Below, piece by piece: positions 34,401 through 47,381 of a stretch of 64,000 nucleotides of DNA. The stretch is from Eopsaltria australis (taxonomy: Eukaryota > Chordata > Aves > Passeriformes > Petroicidae), in contig JAVTVJ010000033.1 in the NCBI GenBank assembly GCA_034509425.1, forward strand, positions 4,399,001-4,463,000, in the 5' to 3' direction. Position numbers and translations under genes: made by a program. Each line of letters begins with the position of its first letter. Within the stretch, counting starts at the first letter, position 1. The notes under the pieces are model-generated. The model was not told the DNA's origin. It ran no database searches and saw nothing but the letters and a program-made list of their open reading frames with translations.

Positions 34401-37400
34401 TTTTCATTTTAAAGACTATCCTTTTTAAGAGCTCATCTTTGTTTGATTCAATGAGATTAGCATAGAGATTTGTCTGCAAATGACTTTTCTGTAGATAACA
34501 CCAAGAGTAGGAGGGAAAGTGGAACAAAAATCCCCAGCACTTCATAAATTAAAGCTGACTTTTTTTTCATCTTATTGATCCTTCTGATTCTCCAGTGATA
34601 CTTCAGTGAATCCTCTAGAGATTTGTAAAAGGCTGTGTGCTGCCAACAACTATTCTCAGTAGCAACATCTGCAACCTCATTCCTTTTCTGCATAATAACA
34701 TAATATAGCAACTTTGCCACACCCACATGATGTTAAACTCTGACCCCTCTCTGCAACCCGGACACAGTTTTTTGCATAGCCGTGTGCAACATTAGCAAAT
34801 CATTTATGTTTGCAGGAATGGAAGACATCTGCCCATGGTCACTAGCTTTAACCTCTTACTGGAAAAAACAATTTAGCTTCAACACGTTTTTATTAAAGTG
34901 GTCACATTCTTTAGGTTTTCCCAGATCAGCTGCTACAAAAATATTTTTATGTAATTACTAATAACTTAAAATTTTGAATTTTGATTTTAATCTTCAAAGA
35001 GTAATTTTCCCAACTTTTACATCCCTAAGATGAAAGCAAACTGGGAATCCTAATGATAAAATGATATCCTCATAAACGACCTGTTTCAGGAATTACCATC
35101 TGCAATCCAAAGCGATCCTCCCTTGCAGTTATGCCTCTCAGCTATTTGTACACAATATGCATCTGCCTGTCACCTCACAATTGTGCCAACTCAGATGACA
35201 CCTCCAAGCAGAGGTTTCATATGTCATTCCTTGCAACATAAATTGAACTTTGTAGGGATCAGCAGCCTTCCATAAGATCTTCTGCTCTTTCCTCAGGCTC
35301 TGCTGTGTCAGTAACACTCTTTATAATTTCCCATGGAAATAAACTGCCTGATGTTTTCTGCAGTATATGAGAAATGTGATACCTGAATCACTGGAAAAGC
35401 AAATTTAGCACAGACAATTCCATATGTAACAGCAAATGGAATGAGCTCCAAAGTTGCAATAAAATCTTAAAAAGCATACGAACAGCAACAACAGAGACTT
35501 CCTGAGATTAAAATGTTATATTATTTTCTGTATACATTCTGTAGCAATGTCCCTTACCCAGAAAAATTCAGTTCATCTGTTTTTTTTTTCTGTTTTGTTC
35601 TCTGCTCCATAAAAATACCACCTGCCAAGTTGCTGAGTATTTACAGATCTACAATAAGTTCAGTATCTTCTTTAAATTTGTTAACAGATGTTGAATTATT
35701 CTGGAATTAACTGATTCTTTGTGGTTTCTTGTAGCAATTAAATGTGTAGCAGTTCTCTGAAGTGTTGAAGGATCTAATTTTTCATTTGCATAATTGTTTG
35801 TTCTAAAATCAAATCTTACAAAATCAGTGCAACAGAAATGAAAGAGTAATAAATAAGTAAGTAGCTGTACAGCTGAAGAAATACTGGTTAAGCCTATTTA
35901 TGTAATACCTAAAGAATGAAGATCACAGAGATTTCAGAAGATGAAGTTTTTTGGGAGTTTCAATTAGATTTATCTCCAAGTTACACATGAAGTCTCTAAT
36001 TGGAGGAGCAAAGACAAGGAAGAAGAGTGATCTGCATGTCTGTTTCAGAAAAATAGAAAACCTAGAGATTATTGAGAAGATCTAAATATATTTCCTCATG
36101 CTTCTCTTTCAGTTATTTTTCAACAACATCTGCTTCATCCATTGGCTCCATTGATCCATGAATTTCAACAGTATTCCCATTACTTAGAAAGACAATGGTT
36201 ATTGCCATTTCATAATGATATCTATTTCTTCTAAAAAAAAAATCTCACTTTGAATGTTATAAAATTTCTTTTATTACCTTCCAGACTTCAAGCTTTACAG
36301 GAAAAGCAGAGTTCCTGAAAATTTAATAATTGTATTAATAAAAAATCAAAATGGAGATTATAAAATCACATACTTTCTATTTAGTTTTACCAGACATACT
36401 CTTACTTTTGATAAACTGAGTAAACGGGGCTAGTCCTGAGTTAGCAGAATATTCTAGTGCTTTCTACTCTTCCAAAATAACCTTGAAAGTGAGTTGAACT
36501 GGACATTTGTGGTTTGGCCTCAGGACAGAGGTAACCTTCCATAGTAGAGAGTCTTCACAACAGATATCATAGACTGTTGGAGAATCTGAACTGCAGGAAA
36601 AAACACACTGGCAGCTTATCCTCCTGCTGTGCTGATCCTCAGTTCATTCACATGTTCAGAGTTTGCTGGCATATGAACCAAATAGACTTCTAAAATGCAA
36701 AAGTTGACTTAGAAGTCAAGATTAATGTATTATGTGGGTACCTTAGAGCTATTGTACTTATCTTTTTTTGGGTTTTCTTATCTCTAACTGATGAACAAAG
36801 CAAATACTTCCTTGTGCAGAAACACACCACTGCTTTACATTGCCACAGTATTGTACAAATACCAGACAGGTAAAATTTACTACTGGCATTTATGCCAGTT
36901 TCAATTTCAAAGTAAACACTAAAAATATAAATCTTTTTTCCATCTCCCTCTAATATTCTGTCTCTAGAAAACCATTTAACAACTCATTGCAAAATCTTTG
37001 GAATGTAGTAGAAAGTAGGTTTTGTTTGTTTTTTTTATGGAGCATAAAATAAAAAACTCCACTGACCCCAGACTTAATTCCAACCCCTTTAATGCAGGGT
37101 ACTGTGTTTCCTAAACTAGCCATGATCCTAATGTTATACAGCTACGACAGTTAGTTATACCATGCCCCCTGCAGTAATTAGAAGGATCTAATGGTTCTGA
37201 TAAATTGTACATCTCAGTGGTATCTTGTTCTAGCATCCTCTTGTGCTCTTTATTTTGCATTTACAATCTCTAGTTCAGATAAATTATCTTAGCAGTCAGA
37301 AAGCCTTTGACTAGCTAATACAATACCTATAACTACAATTGATCTGGAAGCTGAAAATTCATACCAGCTCTTATACCACAACAAAAATCATACTTGTTAC

Positions 37401-37420
37401 TCACTGTAGCATATATAATT
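31421..37420. other. Unique AT-rich non-coding DNA
   Basis: About 6 kb with no recognised gene or repeat. The longest open frame (31702-32091, minus, 129 codons) has no recognised domain. A small palindrome, CATGGAAAAATTTTCCATG, lies at 34053-34071 (9-bp arms around one base). Conserved regulatory elements could be present but cannot be seen without alignment to other birds. Confidence 0.5.
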
Positions 37421-37525
37421 TTAGATTGCAAACTGCTTGGGGCAGGTGTCATGTCTCTTATGTGTTGTAAAAACTAGACAGAACATCGTATAACCTAAAC
37501 AACAACAACATGGGGCTGGATCATA
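37421..37525 (+). repeat. Possible ancient amniote interspersed-repeat tail
   Basis: TTAGATTGCAAACTGCTTGG then GGCAGGTGTCATGTCTCTTA, TGTGTTGTAAAAACTAGACA and later ATGGGGCTGGATC follow the order of a motif common in old amniote repeats: a TTGTAAACTCTTTGGGGCAGG block, GTCTCTT, a TGTTTGTACAGCGCCTAG block, and ATGGGG(T/C)CCTGATC. This fits the 3' end of an old L3/MIR-like element. The match is broken and recalled from memory, so family and boundaries are uncertain. Confidence 0.4.
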
Positions 37526-40500
37526 CCCTAAATTCATATGCACAGACAGCCTTCTTTACAGGGACTGTCTTTTAGCCCAGCCTAGGAAAAAGGGATATGT
37601 CAGCTGGTTCCTCAGTGTTGCCCTATAAAAATGAAACCCTGCTTGAGATTACAAAAGAATTAGCTGTAGGGTTGAATGAAAAGTAGTCAGATGAAAAAAG
37701 AGAGTTTAAAAGGGCAGATAATCTCCAATAGCTAAATACACATTATCAATAAATTCTTCTCTAAAGGGAAGCCCTGAGCAAATTCATTAGGCCACAAAAT
37801 TATAACTTACAGCAGCTATTATTACTTATTTTTTAACTATAATAATAAAAAGGAAGAAATTATATTTGATTATGTTGGGATTAGCTATCTATTTCAGTGG
37901 AGTCACTCCAGATTTATGTTGAGATTTATGAGGAGAGCAAAAATTGCCCTAATTCATCCTCCTGAGTTTCTATCAGTGTGACTTGGAATAGTTTCTGTCT
38001 TGCCCCCAAGTTATTTTTAAGTCACCACAATCTAAAGTTTTTTCTTCCTTCTCAGTCTGCCAAAACCTGGACATTTTAAACTAGCTCCTCCTACTTACTA
38101 ACAAAATCATGCATTTTAAACTTATGTGGAGGCAACTACAAGCATTCCCCCTGATAACAAATCCTCCAACCAAATTACCAGAACATATCCAGTTGCTCTA
38201 GAAACAAATGTCATCAGAGGCTTTTGACTTTATGTTTATAGGTTATTTGATTTTCCCAAGCCTCCTTTAACACTCTTCCTTGCATAATCCAAGGAAAACA
38301 GATACTTGAGCATCTAGTCTAAACCAGAGATAACGGACAGGCAAAGAGCTCTAGTCACTGTGCAAAGCAGTAACAACCTTCCTGCAGATCCGTTAGTAAA
38401 AATCATCCCAGAAACACAAAGAATTTTTAAGGGGACAGCTGCATTTCATTTTCTTTCTCATACCTGTGAACCTTTAAAAAAATATCCGTAAGTATAAAAA
38501 TAGAAAGACATAAAGCAATTATTTAATAATAGACTATTTTTATATTACATCTTGAGATCTTGAGTAGGAAACAGAAGATTTAAATGCTTTTCTTCAAAAC
38601 ATCAAAAAGGAAGATTTAGGCATGTTGCTTTTATTAATCTTCATTACATTGCTTCTGGACAGAATTGTAATCAAGCTTTTCAGCATCATAAAGGTAATTT
38701 ATATTCATTTTAATCTATTTTATTTTCAAATCAGTGACCTTTCCATCCACTATTTACTACTAGGTTAGAATACAACATTTTCAGTATTTTGATGCTTAAT
38801 CAATTATCTGGAGGTTCTGCTTTAGTTTTCGATATCCACTGGTTCTCAAAGTACTGCAAAGTGCTTGTAATATTAATCCAACTTGACATAATCAAGAAAT
38901 ATTTATTTCATGTATCTTGTAAGAATTAACCTGGAAGGATATAAATAATAAAGCTCATGTCATGTTTAAAAATATGCTCTTTTACATATATAGCTTTTTA
39001 AACTTTTCTGAGGTCATGCTCTGGTGCAGTGTTAAATTGCAGTATCCAAAATTCCCGAATGATACCTTCCAAATTCTCAGATATCCTCAGAAGAATCGAG
39101 AAAAACAGAAAGGTAGAGAGGAACTGAACAACATTTGATAGTATTAAATTGCCAACAACATTTATGAATGCATTTATTTTCAAAATTTATGAATCTTTAC
39201 TTTCAAAATGCAAAGATATAATTTTTACAAATTGTGCAATAAAAGAAAGATTTTGACTGGTTTTAAAATTAATGTTAAAAGTACTGTAGGAAAAATAAGT
39301 TTTACTGGTGAATTTCATTTTTATACTTCAGAATTGTCGTCTTATTGTTTAATCTAATTCTTGATGAATTAAAATGAAAAATTAATAGGTTTTCTTTTTT
39401 TATGAATTAACTTTTAATCATTGATTCTGTTAAGCATTTTAAGACCGCATTAATTACATTCTTTTGATGCATGTCAGAACAGAGAGAAAAGTTATTTACA
39501 TTTTTATGGATATTTTGCTATGTTTCAGTAGATATCCTGAATACCAGCCTACATTTATGTAATATTTTTAGTTCAGAATCTGTAAAAAATGTGATGAATT
39601 AAGCAAATGATAAATTATGCAAAACAGAAGAAGCTTAAGAACAGTTGCTCTTCTTTAACAATTAGGTATTGTGACACCAGATTATTTTTCAACTGTGAGT
39701 GAAAATTGACAATTTTGGTACGATTTCTGTCGTAAAGTGCAGACAAATTCAATCTGTTCTCTTATGTCTCTTTATGTTTCTCCTTCTGGAAAAAAATTAC
39801 ACCATTACTTCCCTATGTATTCATTTTTATTGACACAGTAGATTAAAGGGACCTTCACAAAGATAGAAGTGAGGCTATGGCACCTTCTCCAAAGATGAAA
39901 TAGGGTAATACAACACTGAAGTAATTATGGCAACTAAACCAAATTAGGGATCAATAAATATCACTCTGCACTGCATTTTACAGGAGGATACCTTCCAGAT
40001 ATGCCATTTGCTTCTGTTTTATGAGTTGCACTAAATTGTTCTGAAGATCTTGTCTCTAGGAAATTATATATACTTGCAGTCATAATGTGCATTGTTGAAT
40101 ATCCAGCAGAAGCTTAAATCAGCTGAATTTACTTTTTGTGCCAGTGCCTGGTAGTGATAAAATAATGTTTGCCTCTTTTGTTTTAACTGACTCTATTAGA
40201 AGACACAGGGCTCACTGTTTAGCCACAGATTTCCTCTCTCTCTTTGAAAGACCTCATATAGCATGACTTTCCCATTTTGTATCTCAGATAATGCTATTTT
40301 TTCTTATTTGTAGAAAGCATTCATTCTGCTCATTTGTGAACAGTTGCTGTCTCTGCCCATATGGCTTTTTAATATTTTCCTGAGTTTCTTAATGTTTTAT
40401 TAAAAATATATGATTGAAAAAGGACAGATGCCTTTAACAGATATGCAAAATTATGTTGTACAACAGTTTAGCACTTTATTGAGTCCCTTGAAGTAGTAAA

Positions 40501-42434
40501 AGTTGGATGCAGACTGTAGCTGTCAATTCAGTTAAATGCTTCTGCTTTTCCTGTGCAGTGAAAGAGCACCTCCTTTACTTTGGTTACCATATTATCAGCT
40601 AGTTTCTTATTCACAGATACTGCACTACATGACTTTCAGCAGAGATAACTGTCAGCATTGTAATAGGAGCACGGAACACATGTCACAAAGTTGTGAGAAT
40701 AGTCAAATGGCATAGACCCATGAGCAAGAAAACTCAAAGGTAATGAAAAGAAGGGATTTATGCCATTTGCTCTGACTAAGCTTGTCATCTGAAATTTACT
40801 GTACCATCAAATTGCAAATCCCTCTGACTCTCAAAGTTTTCCCGTTATAAGGGTGATTTGGAAGATTTTCATTGCTCAAAAGCACCAATGTCCTCTGTAG
40901 GGGGAAAAGATAATTCACAGGACTGTAGGTTAGACCCCCTTCAGGAACAAGTCCCCAAAAAGCAGATGGCCCATATGTCAGATGAGACTACGTTATGAAG
41001 AAATCTATTCATTCATTTGGCAGTAGATAGGAGTGGGCAATCTGTATCCCATAAGTTAAATGCTGCTTTAAAATTTACTCAGTCAACTAACAATACAAGG
41101 ACTAAACTTACTTCTTTATGGTTTTGGATTACACTATTACTATATTTGTTGCAGTTGTTTCACTTTGGTTTTTCTTAGCTTCATTTATTTTTTATGTATA
41201 CCAATAAAAGTGTTTGTAATTAAAATTTGACCCTCAGAATTAAGAACAATTTTTCATCTGTCTACTCCATCTTACTTCTTTCTCCATTAGGAAACCATCT
41301 TTTCCTTTTTTTGTTTTCTTTCTTATGTTGGTATGACAAGAGATATTGCAGTAAGTTCAATATGCCTCTAGGAATTAGCCATGATATATGATTTTCTTAC
41401 CCTTAGCTGATTTATATGCTACTGAAAATGAAAACTAATTCTTTCTTAAGCAAAATATTATCATCAATATTTCTGAGAATTGTGATAGAGATGAGATTAT
41501 AATTGGTTCAGGTATGATGCAAAAAAAATCAAAGAGAAACACTGTTTTGAAATACTCTAGAACCAGAGCTTCTTACCATAAAGATAACTTCTAAAGAACA
41601 TGACTTGTTTCATTTATTATAGCATTCAGGGATACAAGAAGTGATGGACAAAAACAGTGGCATTTAACAAATGATATAGCAATAAAATAGATGTCAGTAG
41701 GGATACTAATGGAAGACTACGAAACAGTCTGTTCTGAAAACAAGCAGCATGATTCTCAACCTGTATGAAGTACAGCAATCTAATGAATCTATAGTGTGCT
41801 GTACCTGGATTTAGCTCGTCTATGGCCTACCGTTGTACCGGTTTAGCTCTTCTATGTTTGAAGTAGAGATGTACTAAAAGCACATTGTTGTTAATGCAGC
41901 ATTTACATTTAGTGAGATTTAGTGAAATATTGATAGGGAGGAACATGAATTAGAACCTTTAAACTGTATTAAAATGCACTGGAAGACACGAATTACTTCC
42001 ATATATTTTTTAAAGCATTACTGCTAGAGCAGCAGCCAAATTGCAGCAGTACAAATGAGAAAACAAATATTTTTAAGTCTTCCTCAGTCACAGAACTCCA
42101 ATACACATATTTCTGAAGGAATACAATCAAATATATTTGAGGCAGCATTTCACATGCAAATAATCTATATGCAGAATAAATACACGATCAACAAGAAAAG
42201 CTTTTAGCCTTTTAAGTCTCCCATAAATGACTTCTACAAACAAATAACTGTTATGAAAGTTCCATTTGATTTTCTGAGGGTTGGACTAAAATATTTAATA
42301 ATTTTCCATTTCTTGTGAGTAGGTACATTATAAGCACAGAACTAAAGTAAAATTTGAGTCATACAACATCATTTACTACCAAGAAAATGTAAGATAACTT
42401 CAGTATTTTAATGTTCAAATGAAAACAAGACTAG
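37526..42434. other. Unique AT-rich non-coding DNA
   Basis: Nearly 5 kb with no recognised gene or transposable element. Open frames are very short, the longest about 61 codons (38998-39183, minus). A small repeat, TTTAGCTC(G/T)TCTATG, occurs twice near 41812 and 41848. Confidence 0.55.
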
Positions 42435-42439
42435 CATGT
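42435..42439. repeat. Target-site duplication, left copy (CATGT)
   Basis: Five bases, CATGT, immediately before the ERVL LTR; matches 43013-43017. A 5-bp duplication is usual for ERVL. Confidence 0.85.
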
Positions 42440-42682
42440 TGTATTGGGTAAAGCTGACTGGGGTAAAGCTCACAGCCCTTACAGTGCTGTGCTTTGCTTT
42501 GGTAGCTGGTGTTGATAACAGAGCAGTGTTTTGGCTACTGCCAAGCTGTGCTGTCCCTGTGACATTCCTTCCCCCACTGAAGGGGATGGGTGGGGGGGCA
42601 AGATCCTGGGAGGGTACACCAGCAGGCCAGCTGACCCCAGTCAGCCAAAGGGATATTCCATACCATATGACATCAGCTCAGA

Positions 42683-42690
42683 TATATAAG
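42683..42690 (+). promoter_or_regulatory. TATA box of the ERVL solo LTR
   Basis: TATATAAG inside the LTR, about 200 bases upstream of its AATAAA. It is in the U3 position and probably was the retroviral promoter; present activity is unknown. Confidence 0.65.
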
Positions 42691-42885
42691 GGAAGGAAGA
42701 GAGGAGGAGGAGGCACTCAGGGCTGGTCCATGTTTGCCTCCTTGAACAACCGTCACGTGTGCTGAAGCCCTGCTTCCCAGAAAGTGTCTGGACATCACTG
42801 CTGATGGGAAGTAGAGATTGATTGTTTTCTCTTCTGCTCTTGCGTGCACAACTTTCAACTTGCTTGTTCTATTTTTTCCCACTGT

Positions 42886-42891
42886 AATAAA
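42886..42891 (+). promoter_or_regulatory. LTR polyadenylation signal AATAAA
   Basis: Canonical hexamer in CTGTAATAAAACTGCC, downstream of the LTR TATA box, where the R region is expected. Confidence 0.65.
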
Positions 42892-43012
42892 ACTGCCTTT
42901 TCTTACCCTGATAGTCTTTTTCAATATTATCCTCTCCCCTCTCCCAGCGGGAGAGGGAGTGATGAAGTGACTGAGTGGGCACCTGGCACCTGGCCGGGGT
43001 CAACCCACGACA

Positions 43013-43017
43013 CATGT
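43013..43017. repeat. Target-site duplication, right copy (CATGT)
   Basis: Five bases, CATGT, immediately after the LTR terminus ACGACA; matches 42435-42439. Confidence 0.85.
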
Positions 43018-45811
43018 GTTATATCTGTATTCCATACAACTTCTAGAAAATAATATTCATGGATATTTTCTCTGTGTTTGTCAAAGTGCCATTCCATTTA
43101 ATTGTTCTTGAATAATGTAGGCTATCTGCTCCCAGAAGCTGGACAAATACCACATTTGCTACAGAAGTGATTACAGAGCTTCCCATGGTTAGAGGTAATT
43201 TTACCTTTACATACAACCTCTAAATGTCCCAGTAAGTGCATTTTTTATCCACAATATCTAAATTGGTTGGTTTATTGTTTTCAAATAAACTGTGCTTTCC
43301 CCCTCCTCCCCCTTTCCTCCCCTACCAACTACATCACTGGGTATAAATTCATCCTTTTGCCTCATCATTTGAATTTTTTTTTTTCTGACAAGGCTTCACA
43401 GTTTTCCTCTGGATTATTTGTATCTGGGTCCTGCCAGTTAATTCGAGTGAAGAGATAATTGAATCTGACCTAGTCATATCCTGCTTAAAGAGAGGGAATT
43501 TAGGCCCCTAACAACTTCCTGCTGAATAACAATCAAGTCCAAGTGTACTTGTGAATGTCTACTCTGCACATGTTCTATTCCTTAGGTGCATCCCTGATTA
43601 GTTATAGTGTTGCTTGTGAGGCTAATTTTGTCAAGGCACTATGGAGTTATTCATTCTGGTACCCTGGACTTAGTTCTCTGCTGCTGTTCAAATTTATGAT
43701 GCTAGCTGACTGAATTCTATGTCAGATCCCTTCAGGAGTACAGAGCTACTGTGATATTAGTGCTACTTTTTGCAGAGTGACCAAGGTCATGACTGCTTTC
43801 TTCTCAGCAGCGTGAAGCCTTCAGCTGGTGGCAGCCTTAGAACAGGTAGTGCTGAATCCCAGTCCCTCCTTCCCCATACCCTCTATCCCCTCTTTCCCCC
43901 ATGAAGTATTTGTTAAGGTTATAAAGGCAAGTTTAGCAGCAACAAGTCAAGCCTGGGAACAATGTACATAGTGTTGTCATCTCTGGGAGCCAGGTCTGGA
44001 TCAGAAAATGCTCTGCAGGTGAAGAGGCCTAAAGGCCCTCTTCACTAGAATGTGTTAAACTTTGTCATCAGTGTAACTCTTCCATTTTACACAGATAAAA
44101 TCTGCATGAATTCTTCTATATGCCCCAAAGACTAAATAGAAAAGCTGGAATCCTAGTAAAACCTGACATGATAGCATATATAAGACCTTATCACTTCTGA
44201 TTGATTGACTGAATACACTTCCTTACTCAGTGGACCATGAACTAAAAAATCAATGAGGCAATATCTCAACTTTTAATTGTTTCGTGTTTTAACCCCAAAA
44301 CTTTTACTTATGAGAAGCACTTTCATTTGCAAATACAGCCAGCAGTCAGATCAGCAAAATAAAAACCTTCTTTAATACCTTTTTCATTCAGTTGCTTTAT
44401 GGAATATTCCTTTCTTTCTATTAAATTATACAAATAAATAACAGGATTCAGGAACATGTTTCGCAAATTGTTAGTTTTGTTGGATATCTTCCAAGAAGAT
44501 GATACTCAAAAATAGAACAGGGTTGCTTTCTGTCTTGTATTCCAAATGAGGTAATTTCTTAAGATGTTCTGGGATCTACATCACCCTCTCAGAAGTAAAC
44601 ATTGATCCTGGCCTAGGACATATGAAAAAATAGAAAAAATAACTGGTGTTTGACAGTGGCATCTATATGTGCATCTGTGGTATGTAAAAGCAGAGGCACT
44701 GTATGCACATGAAAAAATTGTTCTCAGATATTTTTCTGCTTCACTGCTGCATAAAAAAAATTGCTCTGGCATGACTGAGAAGAATGAACATACCATTTTC
44801 TGGAGAAGTCAATACATGGAAGACCTGTGACCTGTCTTAACACGTTACTCTGCAGTTATGGGTAGGTTACAAGTCTGAATTTTTCCTCCACATTTAAAGG
44901 AATAGTTGTGATTTTCTTTCTTTAATAAAAATGTCTTTAATTTTAACCTGATTTGATTGCTTGTTTGATCCTAGCTTTTGGCTATTGTAATAAATTCCTT
45001 TATTCTTTGTAATGTCATTTGATTCTGGAATCTGAGTTTTCACCCTGTAGAAATTTTAAAATTTGGCATTTTTTTTCTTTTTAAATCAGAATGAAGAACA
45101 CAAAAGGTGAATCTTTAATAAAAATAATATTTTGAGGAAAACGTGTTTCAGAGAAGGCAGAATCCACATTTTCTATCATTTGTAGGCCAGCAATCTAGAT
45201 CTGCCCAACTAGCTTGGGGAGCTGGGACCATGCCTGTTTTCTGGGCAGAGATCCAGAAAATTACACAGTCAGCCAAGAAACGGTCTGCCCAGGAAACCAT
45301 GCAGCCTAGGTTACCCATGAAGCCGTGGCATTCCTGTACTCTACCAGTTGTACTATAAGTTAGCCAGAGCTCCCAGGCACTTGGGCAGCCCACACCCAGA
45401 CAGGTGGGATTTCAGGGAGCCAGGGAAACCACGTGTCAGTCATTGGACCAGTATTCGAGTAGGCAGAAAAACAAGCATTCACGCAAGCCTTCCAACCTAC
45501 CCATCTGCTTTGCTTTTGTGAAGGTTCTGTTAAGTCAACAAAGTTGCAAGGAAAGTCTTTAATTGCATCAGGTAAGTTATATTCAAAAAGAATTGTTAGT
45601 TGCAAAGTTTTGCTCAGTTCTGAGTGTGGATAATTCAGCAATGTAAAGGAAGAAAATTTTTATCATTTCACTGACACCCCGTTTGAGTCCTACAGGATAG
45701 ATGATAAATTGAAGGGTGCTGGAGTACAGCCAGAAAACACTAAACTCCAGAAATTCCCACTCATAATAATGACTCTTAGGGATCTTTCCATATTGGCATA
45801 AAATATAGTAG
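43018..45811. other. Unique non-coding DNA with a GC-richer patch at 45140-45560
   Basis: No gene was recognised. The patch at about 45140-45560 is noticeably richer in G and C than its surroundings. It carries overlapping open frames on both strands (45143-45358 plus; 45148-45393 and 45360-45641 minus) with no recognised motif. It could be part of an unrecognised repeat or a non-coding exon. Confidence 0.45.
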
Positions 45812-45816
45812 TCCTA
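45812..45816. repeat. Target-site duplication, left copy (TCCTA)
   Basis: Five bases, TCCTA, directly before TGTCCTGGGTTAG; repeated at 47377-47381. Confidence 0.75.
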
Positions 45817-45980
45817 TGTCCTGGGTTAGTCAGGAGGGGTCAAAATCCAGGAAGTGACCTATGCTGCATGAAGGGATATAACTTCCTTCCTGGGAAAGAG
45901 AGCCAGTAGCTAGGTAGTTTTAAGGATTGATATGCAGGTGAACCAATTAAAAAGTTGATCCGCCTCCAAGGAAAGAACCA

Positions 45981-45988
45981 TATATAAG
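45981..45988 (+). promoter_or_regulatory. TATA box of the long LTR-like element
   Basis: TATATAAG about 165 bases from the element's 5' end, just upstream of a CpG-containing GC-rich segment. This is consistent with a U3 promoter. Confidence 0.6.
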
Positions 45989-46643
45989 CAGAGAACCTCT
46001 GAGCCTCTTTCTCTTTTGACCTGCTGCTGTGTAGAGAGGAGCATCTCCTGCTTCTCTCCGCGATAAGGCCCCCCCTTCTTCCAAACGAGGCGGGAGGGGG
46101 AAGGGAGGTTTAGGGCGGCCGTGCCGCTGCAGCCGGGAATGGGGGAAGGAACCGGCTGGAATTTTCAGCAGATACAGCTCAGTCGACATGTCAGCTACAC
46201 GAGACAGGGCCAGGCCCCTGGTCCGGGCCAGGCAAGGACCGGGCCGGACTCCATCCAGCTCGGGCCAGGCCCTGCCCTGTCACCCCGGGCCCAGATGGCC
46301 CCAGCAGGCTGAGCCAGCTCCGCAGAGCCAGGCACAGAGACTCTGAGAGCTTCTGCCATCCAGCTCGGACCTGTTCAAACAGCCCGGCAGGGAGCACGGG
46401 ATCGTCACACTGCCAGAGAGAGAGAGACAGAGATGAACTCTATCCATGCCTGGACTAAACTGCCAGACACCCATCCTTCCCTGCACAGAGAGAGGAACGA
46501 GTGAGGACATCTACATAAATGCAGCATAGAGACTTTACAGTCAGTGAGGAAAGCAGAACCAATGCCTAGAGGGAGGAGCATGAGAAGTGCTTCGAGAGTG
46601 AAGCTGAAAACTCTTTTGGAGAATCATGGTTGGGGACTGAGCT

Positions 46644-46649
46644 AATAAA
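46644..46649 (+). promoter_or_regulatory. Candidate polyadenylation signal AATAAA
   Basis: The hexamer lies in GAGCTAATAAATTCTC, 656 bases after the TATA box, and is the only good candidate noticed in the element. Confidence 0.45.
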
Positions 46650-47376
46650 TTCTCTGTAATATATGAAGAAATAGTCCAAAAGGGGGATGTGAGGTTCTAA
46701 TTGCAGCCAGTGAACTGAAATGCCTGAGTGTTGAAAAAGTACAGCCTGATGAGAAACTTGAACCAAGAGAGAGGAGAGGCTGTGACCCAGAGCCCTGGTC
46801 CTGGGGGAATGCCAGAGAACTTGTGTTGTCAGGAGAACCTGTGTTGCTCAACACAGAAGAAGGGATTTTCTTTGTTGCTGCAATTGAACTGTGCATCCTT
46901 AAAACAGGTACCCTGTGGACTGTTCATAACCCACCGTAGTGGCTGTGGGAAGGCTACTGGTATGGGAGAGATCCACCATTAAGCTGATCTTTCTTCTGGG
47001 CAGTGGCTGATGGTGAGGCAGAAGACCCATAAAAACTGTATTTTTCTTACAGATAATCCATGGTGTAAACAAAAGAGACTTCTCTCCCTAAATGAACTGA
47101 AACGAGAGCTATTTCTGAGATGATAAACTGATTGAAGGTCGAAGTGTTGTCTTTTGTGTGTTGTCAGGGAGAAAGAAATGGAGAGGTGGGGGAAGGAGGG
47201 GTGGTCTGAGGAGTTTGTCCTGGTTTTTTTTCCTTGTTTTTTTTTCCCTCGGTCTTAGGTATATTAGCCTGCTTTGCCTACTCCTAATCCTCATCTCACA
47301 ACAAACATCAGGTAAATTTTGGTAAGTGTGCTGGCATTTGGCCAGAACCTCAAATAGGCAAACTCGAACCACTACA

Positions 47377-47381
47377 TCCTA
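47377..47381. repeat. Target-site duplication, right copy (TCCTA)
   Basis: Five bases, TCCTA, directly after the element's terminal CTACA. Confidence 0.75.

Larger units (their letters stand above)
42440..43012 (+). mobile_element. Solo LTR, ERVL-type endogenous retrovirus
   Basis: This 573-bp element begins TGTATTGGGTAAAGCTGACT and ends TCAACCCACGACA, with TG...CA termini and a perfect 5-bp duplication, CATGT, on each side. Characteristic avian ERVL LTR landmarks are CCAGCTGACCCCAGTCAGCC, GATATTCCATACCATATGAC, a TATA box at 42683-42690, an AATAAA at 42886-42891, and the 3' block of CTCTCCC repeats with GGGAGAGGGAGTG before the terminal CACGACA. It is the same family as 22752-23349 but better preserved. 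There is no internal region, so it is a solo LTR. Short open frames inside on both strands are not genes. Confidence 0.9.
45817..47376 (+). mobile_element. Long LTR-like element (1.56 kb), probably ERVL-type
   Basis: The block starts TGTCCTGGGTTAGTCAGG, like the first bases of avian ERVL LTRs, and ends CTCGAACCACTACA, with TG...CA termini and a perfect 5-bp duplication, TCCTA. A TATA box (TATATAAG) is at 45981-45988, followed by a GC-rich CpG-containing segment (46060-46410), an AG-repeat patch (46417-46430) and an AATAAA at 46644-46649. About 730 bases follow the AATAAA, far longer than a normal U5. That part includes acceptor-like tracts (TTTTTCTTACAG near 47041, and a T-rich tract with CGGTCTTAG near 47250). 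It may be an unusually long solo LTR, a non-autonomous element with captured sequence, or an internally deleted provirus. Open frames inside are short and unconvincing; no retroviral protein motif was recognised. Confidence 0.7.

Noticed and set aside
46121..46510. Overlapping proline- and glycine-rich frames as coding sequence
   Set aside because: They lie in the GC-rich part of an LTR-like element bounded by a target-site duplication, and open frames occur on both strands simply because stop codons are rare there.
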